From: Periplaneta americana
Taxonomy: Eukaryota > Arthropoda > Insecta > Blattodea > Blattidae
Assembly: GCF_040183065.1 (NCBI RefSeq)
Contig: NC_091123.1
Location: 109,342,821 to 109,406,820, forward strand
DNA length: 64,000 bases
Direction of reading: 5' to 3'
Below, piece after piece: positions 53,293 through 64,000 of the stretch (position 1 is its first letter; each line of letters begins with the position of its first letter). The notes beneath the pieces are model-generated. The model did no database searches. It saw only the letters and a list, made by a program, of their open reading frames with translations, and was not told the DNA's origin. Both the position numbers and the translations under genes were made by a program.

Positions 53293-53934
53293 AGCTCCTC
53301 TAGCGGTGTTTAATATAAGCCGGTAGTATGAGATGGAGTGATGTCTGATATGTATTAAAAGGTATTACGCTTATCGTTGCTCTCAAATGGTTAACGTCAG
53401 AAATCCTTTGATACTCAAGTTTACACCATTCACAGCGTGTTTCTTATTTTACTTAGGACAAAATACGATGTAAACCCATATGATATGATATATGTTATGT
53501 GACATATGGTAGGTTATGGTATGATACATATATTTTATTTCAGATGGTATTTGTTTGATCACGGCTAGTTAGAATAAAAGCAGTAATCCTAAACCAATTG
53601 GTCATTTACAACTAGCTCCTCTAGCGGTGTTTAATATAAGCCGGTAGTATGAGATGGAGTGATGTCTGATATGTATTAAAAGGTATTACGCTTATCGTTG
53701 CTCTCAAATGGTTAACGTCAGAAATCCTTTGATACTCAAGTTTACACCATTCACAGCGTGTTTCTTATTTTACTTAGGACAAAATACGATGTAAACCCAT
53801 ATGATATGATATATGTTATGTGACATATGATAGGTTATGGTATGATACATATATTTTATTTCAGATGGTATTTGTTTGATCACGGCTAGTTAGAATAAAA
53901 GCAGTAATCCTAAACCAATTGGTCATTTACAACT
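53293..53934. repeat. 321-bp tandem duplication
   Basis: Copy 1 (53293-53613) and copy 2 (53614-53934) run from AGCTCCTCTAGCGGTGTTTA to GGTCATTTACAACT. The only difference I see is CATATGGTAGG against CATATGATAGG. No coding frame is present. Confidence 0.9.
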
Positions 53935-53939
53935 AGAAT

Positions 53940-55579
53940 GTTATCTGAGATGCACTCCCAAATCGTGACGTAAATTGCATTAAAATGAAATTCCTTAACG
54001 TGTTAGAATAGGATAATTTATCATTGAGGAATGAGCTATGCACACTTCGGATTAATACAGAATGAAGTTTTAAATTGCTAGGATGTCAGTTGGAGTACTG
54101 CTTTGCATACGAACTCGTGATAAAGCATTCTTTGGTACCCATTAAAAAGGGAGGCAGGTTGAACCCCAGAGTCGTTCTGGAATTGGCGAAGGGATAATTG
54201 GAACTCTCCTGCTGTGAGAAGGGGCCCCACTACCGAAAGAACGCATTAATTTCTCTGTATGGACTGACTGTTGATTAAGAAAGGGCGGCGGAGCGTGGAA
54301 GAAGGAGAGCTAATGTCTTGTAAAAATTGCATTTCTAGGGGCTTGATATCTCTGAAGTAATTTAGCCAACTGACTTTAACACCAGCGACCTAGGTTCGAA
54401 GCCAAGTAAGTTTTCTTCGCATTGGTGATATGAAGTGGTATTTTTTTCCCTCGATATAAAACAAGTGTGTGGAAAAGTTGTGTTTAAATACAAGATATAA
54501 TTGGAGTAAAGGAATATGTACATGCTTGACGTCAGTGATTGTATAGTGGAGAGTCTCAATTCTACGTTACGGAGACGGTATGGATGGTCAGACCAAGTGA
54601 TAAACTCTGGGATATGTCTTTGAAATGGATTGCAATAAACAGCATTATAATGCCCTCTTTTACTCTATAGAAGAAAGTATTCCCCATAAGTTCCGTTCGT
54701 TTTCCAAATGAAATAATATTGGTGATATTGGAATGAAGTAGACTAAAGAAGTGCCTTTATACTGCACATGCTCTAAAAGGCACATGAGTTCAGCCAATAT
54801 TCATCCAGTATTATTGCGCTGTTGCCAAACTGCTAGCAGAGAGAGAGAGAGAGAGAGAGAGGGTGGGTGGGTGGGGAGAGAGAATTCGCAGTGTGTTGAA
54901 TATACAATTAATGCATTTGAGTCTCCAAAATTTGAAATATGGATTAAAATATGTTTCAGTGCAGAATTTTGCAGGTAATGTGATAAACTGCTCTTTTGGA
55001 CTCAAACTGGAATCTATTATCTGCTTTAACTTTAGTAGTATAGACCCAAAAACAAAATTCAGGTGGCCCAAATTTTGATTCTGGGTCTGTACATTCACAG
55101 TTTGGAGCCTAACTGCACTAATTTTTCGTATTTACTGAACAATAAAATTTTTTTGATAAAGTATAATTTGATTCTAGGCGACTCATATCTACGTCGGGCT
55201 CCTGTCATATCAGTTGCCCTTGAGAAGCTCCTCCTGTTCCCTCACGATGCGTCTTTTAAAAGTGCATGGGATGTAGTGAAAGAGAACTTTATTAGTGCGT
55301 GATGAGCTACCGGTGATTACAAACTAGGGTCTGAAATAAGTCATTCCGTATGATTAGAGTAAATTTTGGAAGCTCATGGAAATGGCTTCTATGGCTAGGA
55401 AATTCATGCATTTGCTTTTTTTTTTTTTTTTTTTCTCGAAGATTGTTGATATGCTGATTAATTATCACACATTGTAAGCTTTTATACTTTTATATGAATT
55501 TTATATTGTGCATGTACTGTAAATGCATATCTTTCCACTTTTAAAATAGTTACATCATATTTTCATAAACATCTTCTAA
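53940..55579. other. Unassigned sequence
   Basis: A (GA)n run lies at 54838-54862 and a poly-T run at about 55417-55434. A weak tRNA-like B box (AGGTTCGAAGCC) near 54393 may mark a degraded SINE. No gene is supported. Confidence 0.35.
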
Positions 55580-55581
55580 TT

Positions 55582-57044
55582 TAGCCAACATCGTTTTATT
55601 TTTACTAACATTTCTAATATTAAGCTGACTATACCTTTGGATTAACGGTTGAGAACCAGAAACACAGTTTGCTACCCCCTTCCACGACTGGAGTTCGATG
55701 ATACTGGCGTAAAATACAAACAAGTCACTTTACTAGGTATAGGAGGGAAGAAAAGCAGTTCATCCAGTTACATAAACTAGGAAATATCGCGATTTTGAGT
55801 TTGATATTTTTCATTAGGTTTTTGTTTAATCAAAATACAATACTGTATTAACAATAAGTGTTTTTACACACGAACTGAGCTATCCATTCGGACGTATTCA
55901 TTATGCAGTGTATATTACACTGTCTACAGCACAGCGTACAATAGAGAATGAAGTTGAATTGAAAAATAATCATAATATGGATATTTAAATAAATTTTTGA
56001 AAATGGTGGCCGTTAATTTCGATACAGGCTTCAGTTGTTTTGTGCATATTATCTCACTATAAACTACTGTACCTAATTTCAATTATCAGTTTCGTCCTTC
56101 GTAATGGTAACTCATGTTGAAATAATTCTGCACCTACTGTATAAAAGAGTACCTTACGTACTGTACTTCTGTCTGATCCGAAAAAGATGCTATCTACTGT
56201 CCGTCCAAGTGGTTTTGTCGCAGGGTCGTAGAAAGGGTGAAAAATCACATGACAATTAATTACTTAACGAAGCCCTTTTATTTAAGTTATTTTAAACAGT
56301 TGTATAATATTACGTAGACGTCCAATTCGTAACAGAAATTAATGTTTCCAGAAAAGAGCTAAGACAGCCCAGCCACCTGTGCGAGAATATGATTCAATAT
56401 TGAAAGCTCTTTCGTCACTGGAAAACGCGAACATACTTCTGGAACGTACTATACTCACTAACTCAGGGTACTGTTTACTATGACTGAATACGCGGCCTTG
56501 GTTCTGTGTGGAGGACGATTGGAAGTTTACTAGTAGAGGGATGGGAGTGAAGTACATTGAAAACCTCAGATATAGCTCGCGCAAGGAACGATTACCGAAA
56601 AGCAATGGTGGCGTTTCTGTCTGTTTTGACGTGTGTATGTAGGCACGCCAAGGGGGCGAGAGGTGCGACCCGATGGAAGGACTGTCTCTTCTAAGAAGAT
56701 GAACAGATGGGGACATTGCTGTGGAAATAAAGAACGTAGCAAGAGAAAAATTCGAAGCTAATTAAACGCGCAACATATGTTTACGAATGAAATAATAATA
56801 CCGTGCGATACAAGACATGTATTCACATGCAATGGAGCAAACTAAAGTCGTAATGTAACTATCACAAAGCAAGACTGATTCTATCGATGTCATTTCTCTT
56901 TCGTCTTTACTCTTGAATATCATTCATGCTATCTCTTGACCTTTCCTGTCGCCCGCTCTTCCTTGTCGCATTGTTTGATTCGCATTCCTTCCGTCGGTAT
57001 TTCCTGCTTGCGAGACCTATAGAATAAAAATTGAAGTAAAAATA
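55582..57044 (-). mobile_element. IS630-type (DUF4817) transposon, internally deleted, minus strand copy
   Basis: On minus it starts with CAGGGGCATCGTTTTATTTT (right edge, followed by TA on plus), encodes MFAFSSDERAFNIESYSRTG (about 56385-56445) and ends near GTTAGTAAAAATAAAACGAT at the left. It corresponds to 46818-48036, with an extra stretch at about 56590-57000 between the TIR and the N-terminus. The left TIR is degraded. The same deletion joins N- and C-terminal regions in both copies, so they stem from one deletion derivative. Confidence 0.75.
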
Positions 57045-57729
57045 AAACGATGCCCCTGTAGGCCTATACAAAATAACCAGCAAAATAAAAACCACAAACT
57101 AATAATTTCCATCAACATAAATACTGTTTATATAAAGATTCTATAAGATTTGCACTTTTCTGTCAGAATAGTAAATTATTAATAATATTACAACGCTTTC
57201 CTTCTCAAGATTTAATAACCTGAAGCATATCTTAAAATCGACTTTAAAACAAGTTATTTCGGTCAACTCACAGTAAGACTTAAACTAGCTTACTAACACA
57301 ATAAAAAAAATCAATTTTGTTTATTGTTTTTACTCTTTTGATATTAGCTTACCTGAGAACTTGCTCTTTTTTGTGGAGTAATTATTATCTGCAATATATT
57401 GGATTCATTCCTTATTATAGCATATTAAGTTTAAATAAGTCTAGGGTTTTCATTTACACATTTTAGTTCATATTTTCGAACATATTTTGCACATTTTAAG
57501 GGCATAGTCACATGCATATTAAAAGAGATTTTAGAGTATGAAATTCCTAACCCTAGAAATCATTAAAAAAAAAAATGTAGCCTACAGAGAGACTCTGAGT
57601 TGTCGCGGACGTAACAGAAAATATTATCAACTTGGGTTATGACAGTGATCGCTAGAGAGCGCTGCAGTTATGAAACTTCATCGGAAGAATCCGAATAAGG
57701 CGGCAGCTTTATTGCATTAGTAGTATGTG
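57045..57729. other. Unassigned AT-rich sequence
   Basis: Nothing is recognised. Confidence 0.35.
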
Positions 57730-57913
57730 CACAGTCTAGTATATACAGTCACGAAGCTTGAGTTGTGAGGGTGCTAGAAGCAATAGACTATGCAGGACTA
57801 TTTCGCATTGTCTGTAATGAGGCGATATTAGCGATCCTAGTGGTTAGCAACTATATGGATGGATATTTACTAGGCTATGTATTGAGATTCGTGACTGTAT
57901 ATACTAGATTGTG
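57730..57913. mobile_element. Small TIR element, second copy
   Basis: The ends CACAGTCTAGTATATACAGT and, reverse complemented, CACAATCTAGTATATACAGT match the element at 52453-52622, as does the interior (AAGCTTGAGTTGTGAGGGT, GCATTGTCTGTAATGAGGC, TAGTGGTTAGCAACTAT) in inverted orientation. No clear target duplication is seen. Confidence 0.7.
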
Positions 57914-58034
57914 GTATGAACAAGAAGCACCCTTAGCTGGTTATCCCCAATTTTTGTCTTCGTAATACTAGGTGACGTCACTAAAGAGCTATAGACGAAT
58001 TTAGAACTGAGTCTTACATGTGTTTTGGACTGTA

Positions 58035-58230
58035 TGACCATCAAGATGTCCTCGATAGTCTCATCGTGCTTAGTATGCTAGGCATTGTTTCTGAAGTTCA
58101 CGGGTTCAAACCCGGCCGAGAGCATTGTGTTTCTGCTTGATACAATCCTCAGCATGATTTCATCCGGTTAAGAAGTAAAGCAGTGCGTCCGGTATAGTAG
58201 ATTTTTGGAATGTTAAATAATTCTGTCACT
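58035..58230 (+). mobile_element. tRNA-derived SINE
   Basis: The head has GATAGTCTCATCGTGCTTAG (A box region) and CACGGGTTCAAACCCGGCCG (B box). The body GCATTGTGTTTCTGCTTGAT and AAGAAGTAAAGCAGTGCGTC follows. It is related to 48340-48535. Confidence 0.65.
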
Positions 58231-59124
58231 GTCGCATGCAGAATTGTGGGCTGTTTCTCACCAATGTTGATTTTGATACTGAATAATCTCTTCTGTTTAA
58301 ATCATTGTACGAAATACTAGATACTGTTAATATAACAAGTAGTATTACTATTAGGCCTACACTATGTATACTAAAAACATTGACACTTATTTTCATATTC
58401 AAAATGCCCGTGGCCATGTATAGAAACAAACAGTAACATCGCTTGATAAGCTAAGGTCTTTAGACCTAGGGTGACCAGACGTCCTCTTTTGTCTGGACAT
58501 GTCCTCTTATTTGGGCCTTTGTACGGGTTCCGGGCGGGTTTTTTAAAAATCAAGAAATGTCCTCCTTTTCGTAACTTGTACGCCTGACATTTTGAAATTA
58601 TCTGATATGACGCCTTTTTCAAGTAATTTGCCTGTAGGTGGCAGCACCATCGACAGAATATACTGTTTGCCAATAATCATAACTCTCTCTGCTCCCTTTT
58701 GTTAAGATTGTTGCTCACAGATAACTAGTAAATCGAGAGATCGAGTTGCGAATATAAATCTAAATAGATATTTTCTGTCCTCTTTAATAACACTGAACAA
58801 CAAGAATTTTGCTTGGACATAAAACAATTTGTCCCTTAAGGTTTAGTGTGCGCTGAATCCGAAAATGCATCTCTTTTCTTCGTACCACGTAAGGTTTTTA
58901 AGATAGACTATGATTTTACTTTTCGATAAGCGCTCCCCCAGTAAACATCTAGTGCGGGTTGGGGATTGTAAACCAAAATAAAAGCTAATGCATTTTATGA
59001 GTCTATTACTTATTTCGGGTTCCTTATGGTTGTTGACATGTTCTTTTGTACTTCTAATAAATAAACAGACAATGGTCCCTTCTATTCAGTACATTTCATA
59101 ACAGTTCAAAGTGAGGTCTACGCT

Positions 59125-59560
59125 GTGAATAAACAAGGGTGTGGTTTTCATCATTTAAAAGAAAAGTTTAACATTTTGAGTGAAGGCAAATTAAAATATG
59201 GCATTTTCAACTGTCCACAAATTCATAAAGTTATGACTGACTCTTTGTTTGAGGAAAAACTTTCCGTTACAGGAAAAATAGCATGGCACGCTTTTAAAGA
59301 TGTTTGCTCAAATTTCCTTGAAAATTGTAGGCAGACAACTACATAGAACTTGTTGTGAAAACCATGCCAAGTGCATATGACAAAATGGGGCGTAACATAT
59401 CTCTCAAAATACACTTTTTACGTTCTCATTTGGATTTCTTTCCTCCTAACCTTAGAGCGGTAAGCGACGAGCATGGAGAAACATTTCATCAAGAAATATC
59501 TTAAATAAAAAGGCGAAATAAAGGAAGATCATCATCCAGCATGCTTGCAGATTATTGTTG
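59125..59560 (+). pseudogene. Relic of the HFLHSHLD-type transposon protein
   Basis: One frame reads HHLKEKFNILSEGKLKYGIF and GKIAWHAFKDVCSNFLENCR (59125-59346). A second has SLKIHFLRSHLDFFPPN and SDEHGETFHQEIS followed by a stop (about 59400-59505). A third has MLADYCW near 59540. The order and spacing match the intact fragment at 11456-11896 and extend it at the C-terminus. Two frame changes and a stop disable it. Confidence 0.65.
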
Positions 59561-60052
59561 GTTCCCTACTTATAAACAGAAGTCATCCAAAAAATTCTTT
59601 TAAATATAAGTTTAAATTTCGACATTTATCTCATTATATGCATGAAATATTATTATTGTTGTGTGTTAAACTCTGTAACATTTTTGTATCCAGTACACAT
59701 TTTTCAAGTATTATGAGGCATTTTGAATCCCTAGTGTGTTATAATTTGATCAGTAGCAGTGAGAAAAAAAAAGGTAGTTTTTCATTAAAAAATTTCAATT
59801 CATTTTCCCCGGAAAATGGTACGTGATGGGGCAATTTGGATTTTAAATTCAGATTTAGGGCACGCATATTAGTAACATTCACCTATTTTTATTTTAGAGC
59901 AAGACAAAAAGTAAAAATTTGTTGTTCAGTGTAATTATAGTTCCCTTGACTTTCGTATGTAGCTAACTGTAAAATCATTATTATTAAGTTTTTTTTTTTG
60001 TAATTATTTTGTAGTAAAATAGATATTAACATACTTCTAAGCATGCTAGAAT

Positions 60053-60275
60053 AAAGGTTGGTAATATTGTGATACTAATAATATTATGATAGTTCTTTTT
60101 GAGAATTTTTTACAGTTTCGCTGAGCGAGAGGAAGATCGGTTTTTTCCGTATTCAGGGCATGTTCGTGGACAAGTTTCTGCACAAAACTGGTCCTTCTCT
60201 CGCTCAGTAAAATTGTAAAAAATTCTCAGAAAGAACTATCATAATATTATTAGTATCACAATATTACCAACCTTT
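60053..60275. mobile_element. Palindromic MITE, 223 bp
   Basis: The arms AAAGGTTGGTAATATTGTGA and its inverse continue through TACTAATAATATTATGATAG, AGTTCTTT, GAGAATTTTTTACA and CTGAGCGAGAG to a spacer of about 60 bases. No coding frame. It lies in the 3' part of the transposon at 58467-60382. Confidence 0.85.
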
Positions 60276-60394
60276 TACCTAAATCTGTACTCTACATATT
60301 TTCTGTGCTCTTTTTTCGAACAATGTCCTCCTTTTTGAAACCTTGTGTCATCTTTTTTATCGATATGAATCTGGTCACCCTAATTAGGCCCTAC

Positions 60395-60720
60395 TTACTT
60401 ACAAGTGGCTTTTAAGGAACCCGGAGGTTCATTGCCGCCCTTACATAAGCCCGTCATTGGTCCCTGTCCTGAGCAAGATTAGTCCAGTTCCTAGCATCAT
60501 ATCCCAACTCCTTCATGTATTGTGGGTCCCACAGCATGGCGCGTCCTCAGATTGCGGATAGAGGAGACGGCCTGCACGTATGGAAGGTAGCTGCGAATAT
60601 ATTGAATAAGCAGTGGCGGACAGCCAATAAGGAGTGGTCCTTCAGCTTGGGAGTTGGGCGAAGGACTAACGACCTATCATCGTAGAGAAAGAGATTCTTA
60701 CGAAACCTTAACACAAGTAC
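60395..60720. mobile_element. RTE-type LINE pieces, rearranged
   Basis: 60400-60535 (GAACCCGGAGGTTCATTGCC, AGCAAGATTAGTCCAGTTCC) reads, on minus, like the end region of the insect RTE-type LINE whose reverse transcriptase end lies at 60770-61280. 60590-60680 encodes NKQWRTADKEWSFSLGVGRR on plus, which I recall from a non-coding or leader part of related cockroach elements. The assignment of the second piece is weak. Confidence 0.4.
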
Positions 60721-60769
60721 TTATCCTTTGTAGAGGTGGAAAAATTCAAGTTCTTGAAACAAGAGTAGG

Positions 60770-61280
60770 CCTAGGCCTATATAACAAATTACTATGATTG
60801 ACACTCAGGAGGAAATTAAACGCAGAATAAATACAGAAAATGCCTGCTATTATGCGGTTGAGAAGCTTTTTTCATGTACTCTGCTTAAAAATACTGAAAG
60901 TTAGAATTTATAAAACAGTTATATTACCGGTTGTTCTGTATAGTTGTGAAACTTGGACTCGCTTTGAGAGAGGAACAGAGGTTAAGGTTGTTCGAGAATA
61001 AGGAGGTCAGGAAAATATCTGGGGCTAAGAGAGATGAAGTTACAGGAGCATGGAGAAAGTTACACAACGCAGAACTACATGCATTGTATTTTGCAGCTAA
61101 CAATTAGGAACATTAAATCCAAACGTTTGATATGGGCAGGGTATGTAGCACGTATGGATGAATCCAGAAATGCGTATGGAGTGTTACTTGGGATACCTGA
61201 GGGAAAAGATCTTTGGGGAGGCCGAGACGTAGGTGAGAGGATAATATTAAAGCTAAGGTCGTATGTTACAAAAGTCTTCG
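60770..61280 (+). pseudogene. RTE-type LINE reverse transcriptase C-terminal relic
   Basis: Frames read EEIKRRINTENACYYAVEKL, ILKVRIYKTVILPVVLYSCE then TWTRFERGTE, and after a shift ISGAKRDEVTGAWRKLHNAE with LHALYFA, then IRNIKSKRLIWAGYVARMDE and RNAYGVLLGIPEGKDLWGGR. This is the C-terminal third of an RTE-type ORF2. At least three frame changes separate the pieces. The relic at 28140-28740 is the preceding part of a similar protein. Confidence 0.75.
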
Positions 61281-61309
61281 TATCTTACTTCTTAGGTATC
61301 CGCCGCTAA

Positions 61310-61486
61310 CTGTAATAAGAATGGCAAAATATAATGGATCCTCGTCTCAAACGACACACACATTAAACATAAAAGAGTAGCGAATGAATGATTAAGATTT
61401 TATTGTTACGTAGTAGTCACAATATCCACTCCATTAACGAAGCATTCACAAACACGATATGACTATTTTGTGATTCTCTCTAGTTA
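61310..61486. other. Unassigned spacer
   Basis: Nothing is recognised between the LINE relic and the next SINE fragment. Confidence 0.3.
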
Positions 61487-61630
61487 TGTTTTAAGTGTGC
61501 TTAAATGCGACAGGCTCATGTCAGTAGATTTACTAGCATGTAAAAGAACTCCTGCGGGACAAAATTCCGGTACACTGGAAACGCTGATGTAGCCTCGGCA
61601 GTTGCGAGCGTCGTTAAATAAACAATAATT
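61487..61630 (+). mobile_element. SINE 3' half (family of 2577-2780)
   Basis: GTGTGCTTAAATGCGACAGG, CTAGCATGTAAAAGAA, ACAAAATTCCGG and CCTCGGCAGTTGCGAGCGTC follow the same order as at 2665-2780. The tRNA-derived head is missing. Confidence 0.75.
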
Positions 61631-62037
61631 TAAAATCTCTAGCTGCGAACGAGGCATTGCACTACTTGTTGGGAGTGTCACAGTCAAGTAGCAAGGAATA
61701 TTTTTCACAGTTTTGTCCTTCTTTATGGATATTAAGACGCAAAACCCAATTTTATTAATGGTCGCTATTTAGTGCAGTGATGCGTATAATCTCGTCACTG
61801 CTCTGTAGGTAAATTTTAGTTCTTATTTAATAAAACTCTTTCTTGTAATTGCACACCAACTGTACAGACGCATGATGGTCTGAAATGGAGAAAATATTTT
61901 TGCTCGCTACTCATTGTCATCGGGAATATAAAGTACAGTATTATAAATGCATGTGCATTCCATTAAGTGCAAGAAATTATTCTAGTAATAAAGTAAGAAG
62001 TTCAGATATATGATTTGCCGGTAACATTTAATTTTAG
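61631..62037. other. Unassigned sequence
   Basis: Nothing is recognised. Confidence 0.3.
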
Positions 62038-62283
62038 CCACCGGCGTAGCTCATCGGCTAAGGTGCTTGCCTGCCTATCCGTAGTAGCACTCGGGCGCGG
62101 GTTCGATTCCCGCTTGAGCTGATTACCTGGTTGGGTTTGTTTTTTCCGAGGTTTTCTCCAACCGTAAGTCGAATGTCAGGTAATCTATAGCGATATTCTC
62201 GGCCTCATCTCGCCAAATACCATTTTGCTATCACCATTTGCATCGAATCTAAATAACGTAGTCGTTGATACAGCGCCGTTAAA
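62038..62283 (+). mobile_element. tRNA-derived SINE, well preserved
   Basis: The head CCGGCGTAGCTCATCGGCTA (A box) and GCGGGTTCGATTCCCGC (B box) is followed by GATTACCTGGTTGGGTTTG, CCAACCGTAAGTCGAATGTC, CTCGGCCTCATCTCGCCAAA and a 3' end with TACAGCGCCGTTAAATGACC. It is the reference copy for 728-930 and 2260-2445. Confidence 0.85.
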
Positions 62284-62539
62284 TGACCAACTTGATACTA
62301 AGGTTTTAGTGCAAAAATAAGGTTCGGATTAAAAAAATGAGAGTTTTTAAAATACGTACATTATTATGTTTTAGGAAGTTACATGTCAGCATTTTTATCT
62401 CAAATAAATTTATATAATAATTACAAATAAGCAATACAAATAAAAAAATAGCATTCTAGAAGGGCTGGTATTTTCGTGATTGTCCTTAAATTCAAAATAT
62501 TTAGTCATACTCAGTCAAATTTTAAATTCCTCAGTAAGA

Positions 62540-62990
62540 TTCATATCTACATCCCATACAATTAAAATTATTTCCGTATTTTGAAAGGTATTGATATGTA
62601 TCATGAAACCATTGATCACAACTGACACACTTAATCCTCTTTCACCATGCTTGTCGTCCTGAAAATTTCCTGAGCAAAATCCGCACAAAAATCATTAGAC
62701 TTATCATTTTTCAGCTTTACTTTGAGCACAAATCTTCTTTGCTTGGCTCCTGAAGATACTGTTTCGTTGTGTACCTCTTTTACCTCACTTGAGGATCTGG
62801 AAATGTCTTTCTCCTTTAATGCTACTTTGGTCCCTTTGTGTGGTCCTCGTCGAACTTGCCAAGAAAAAGACGAGATTTCTCTGCGACAGTTTTCCTTTGT
62901 TTTAGACTCATTCAATTGCCTCTTTAATATCGATTATATTGCATTTATTTTCACATTTGACTCTGCGATTATCTGCTATCTGGAACAAGC
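62540..62990 (-). pseudogene. PHD-finger-like C-terminal relic, probably of a transposase
   Basis: The minus frame at 62631-62915 is lysine-rich (KGTKVALKEKDISRSSSEVK, KLKNDKSNDFCADFAQEIF) and ends at VKED. One base further a shifted frame reads KCVSCDQWFHDT, then NFNCMGC (about 62630-62545). CxxCxxWFHxx...CxxC is the second half of a PHD finger, and FCADF could be its start. Many pogo/Tigger-like transposases of insects end in such a finger after a basic linker. A host chromatin protein fragment is possible but there are no visible splice signals or further exons. Confidence 0.4.
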
Positions 62991-63817
62991 ACGACGTTAA
63001 CAATACATCAGAGATGCTATGAATGCACACACAAATATTTTGTGTTTCATGCATTTCATATTTCTTCCACCAGAGAATGTTGTTACACCGTAAAAAAATT
63101 TAAAGAGAAAAAAATGGGCTAGTGAAATGAGGAAACGCTAAGAAAACAACCTCCCAAGATAATACTGTGTTACATAATCAGTGCTTTGATAAGTTTATAT
63201 TTTTCACCAAGAAGTGTGCAATGTCACTACTTACCATTGAAAACAGTTTGGATCACAAAACACAACAAAGAACTCTTCTTTTAACAAAGGAAATCGGATG
63301 GTGTATTCATTCACAGATTCAAAGCTATAGATCTTACAACTCTTCTAGTAGTTTCCAAAAAATCTGCTTACGTCACTGTAAGAATACAGCGAAGGAAATC
63401 TATGTTATAATACATCTTCTGCCATTTATATTATACCATCAGAATTACATTTGTCCCTGATAAAATTACGTGGTATATTTAAAAAGAAATATCACGAAAT
63501 TCGCCGAGTTTGCCCTAAGAGTTAAAGATTGGTTTCTCTAATAATTTGGCCGTGTATGACAAAACATGACAAGGGGAGATACGTAGCCCCAAGAAAATTA
63601 TTCAGTTTCATACCTGTGGGGAACACTCATTCATATTTTTTCAAGTCTTCGCCTAGTTTTTCTCATCATTTCATATATATTTTTTGTTTATGCCTATTGG
63701 GGTCTCCCAGTATTCTTTTTCCATCTTTTGTGATGCTTTCACAATTCGTTGTAATCTGTTTCTCGTATGTGTATTATAAATTTATAATATACTGACGCTT
63801 TGCTTGTATTCTCTTTG

Positions 63818-63818
<1 letters not shown>
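62991..63818. other. Unassigned AT-rich sequence
   Basis: Two open frames (63167-63460 and 63529-63795) have no recognisable domain. Confidence 0.3.

Positions 63819-63884
<66 letters not shown>
63819..63884. repeat. TA microsatellite, 33 units
   Basis: A clean run of TA from 63819 to 63884. Open frames across it on minus (YIYI repeats) are artefacts. Confidence 0.95.
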
Positions 63885-63887
<3 letters not shown>

Positions 63888-64000
63888 CATGCTGAATATG
63901 AAGCTTAAATATGATATATGTGAAGGGGTCAGTCCCATAGTGGGCCAAGCGCCATATTTAAAAAATGGAGAAAACAAGGGTTAAAATTAAATGAATGCCA

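Larger units (their letters stand above)
58467..60382 (+). mobile_element. TIR transposon of unassigned superfamily, 1.9 kb, with a MITE inside
   Basis: The left end TAGGGTGACCAGACGTCC and the right end, reverse complemented, TAGGGTGACCAGATTCAT are TIRs, followed inward by several TCCTCCTTTT-like motifs. Flanks TTTAGACC and ATTAGGCC agree at 6 of 8 positions, a possible old 8-bp duplication. The interior holds a relic of the HFLHSHLD-type protein (59125-59560) and the palindromic MITE at 60053-60275. Confidence 0.65.

Noticed and set aside
63739-63977. Open frames with YIYI repeats on minus
   Set aside because: They are translations of the TA run at 63819-63884.

Overview
The window looks like insect repeat DNA, most likely from a cockroach or termite (Blattodea). 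It is AT-rich and intron-poor, carries many tRNA-headed SINEs, non-LTR retrotransposons ending in AATA- or ATT-type repeats, and Tc1/mariner, hAT and Harbinger DNA transposons. I recall the SINE head with TTACGACGCTTTATCAAC and the RTE-type reverse transcriptase relics from cockroach sequence; that assignment is an inference and was not tested by search. I found no convincing host protein-coding gene. Every open frame longer than about 100 codons that I can identify belongs to a mobile element.

Layout. 1-9.5 kb: scattered SINEs of several families, a degenerate GATG/GATA tract and a deleted IS630-type transposon with long terminal inverted repeats (TIRs). 9.5-16.2 kb: a transposase relic split by a hairpin element, a fragment of an unnamed transposon protein family, a 191-bp tandem duplication, a SETMAR-like mariner relic, a hammerhead-ribozyme-like motif, and a Tc1-like element with four end repeats. 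17-24 kb: a Harbinger-like MITE, a 1.6-kb palindrome and a mirror-symmetric repeat array. 25-29 kb: LINE 3' ends, an RTE-type LINE relic, a SINE and a 0.5-kb palindromic MITE.

29.3-34.2 kb is a nest: a Harbinger-type element with a MADF-like reading frame contains a 4-kb hAT element (8-bp target duplication). The hAT contains a 1.26-kb tRNA-like repeat array (12-bp target duplication) whose order and orientation fit one retroposition event from a multimeric RNA. 36.8-43.6 kb is a second nest: a Tc1-like element split by a Harbinger-like element (which holds a 2.9-kb LINE) and by a 1.2-kb hAT-type element.

45-57 kb holds a LINE tail split by a MITE, two copies of one IS630-type deletion derivative in opposite orientation, a LINE inserted into one arm of a hairpin element, a 321-bp tandem duplication and two copies of a small TIR element. 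58.5-64 kb holds a TIR transposon with a palindromic MITE inside, RTE LINE pieces, SINEs, a PHD-finger-like relic and a TA microsatellite.

The elements do not work together as a pathway. The useful information is the order of insertion, the exact target duplications, and several RNA-level structures: tRNA-like cloverleaves, hammerhead-like cores and conserved LINE 3' stem-loops.
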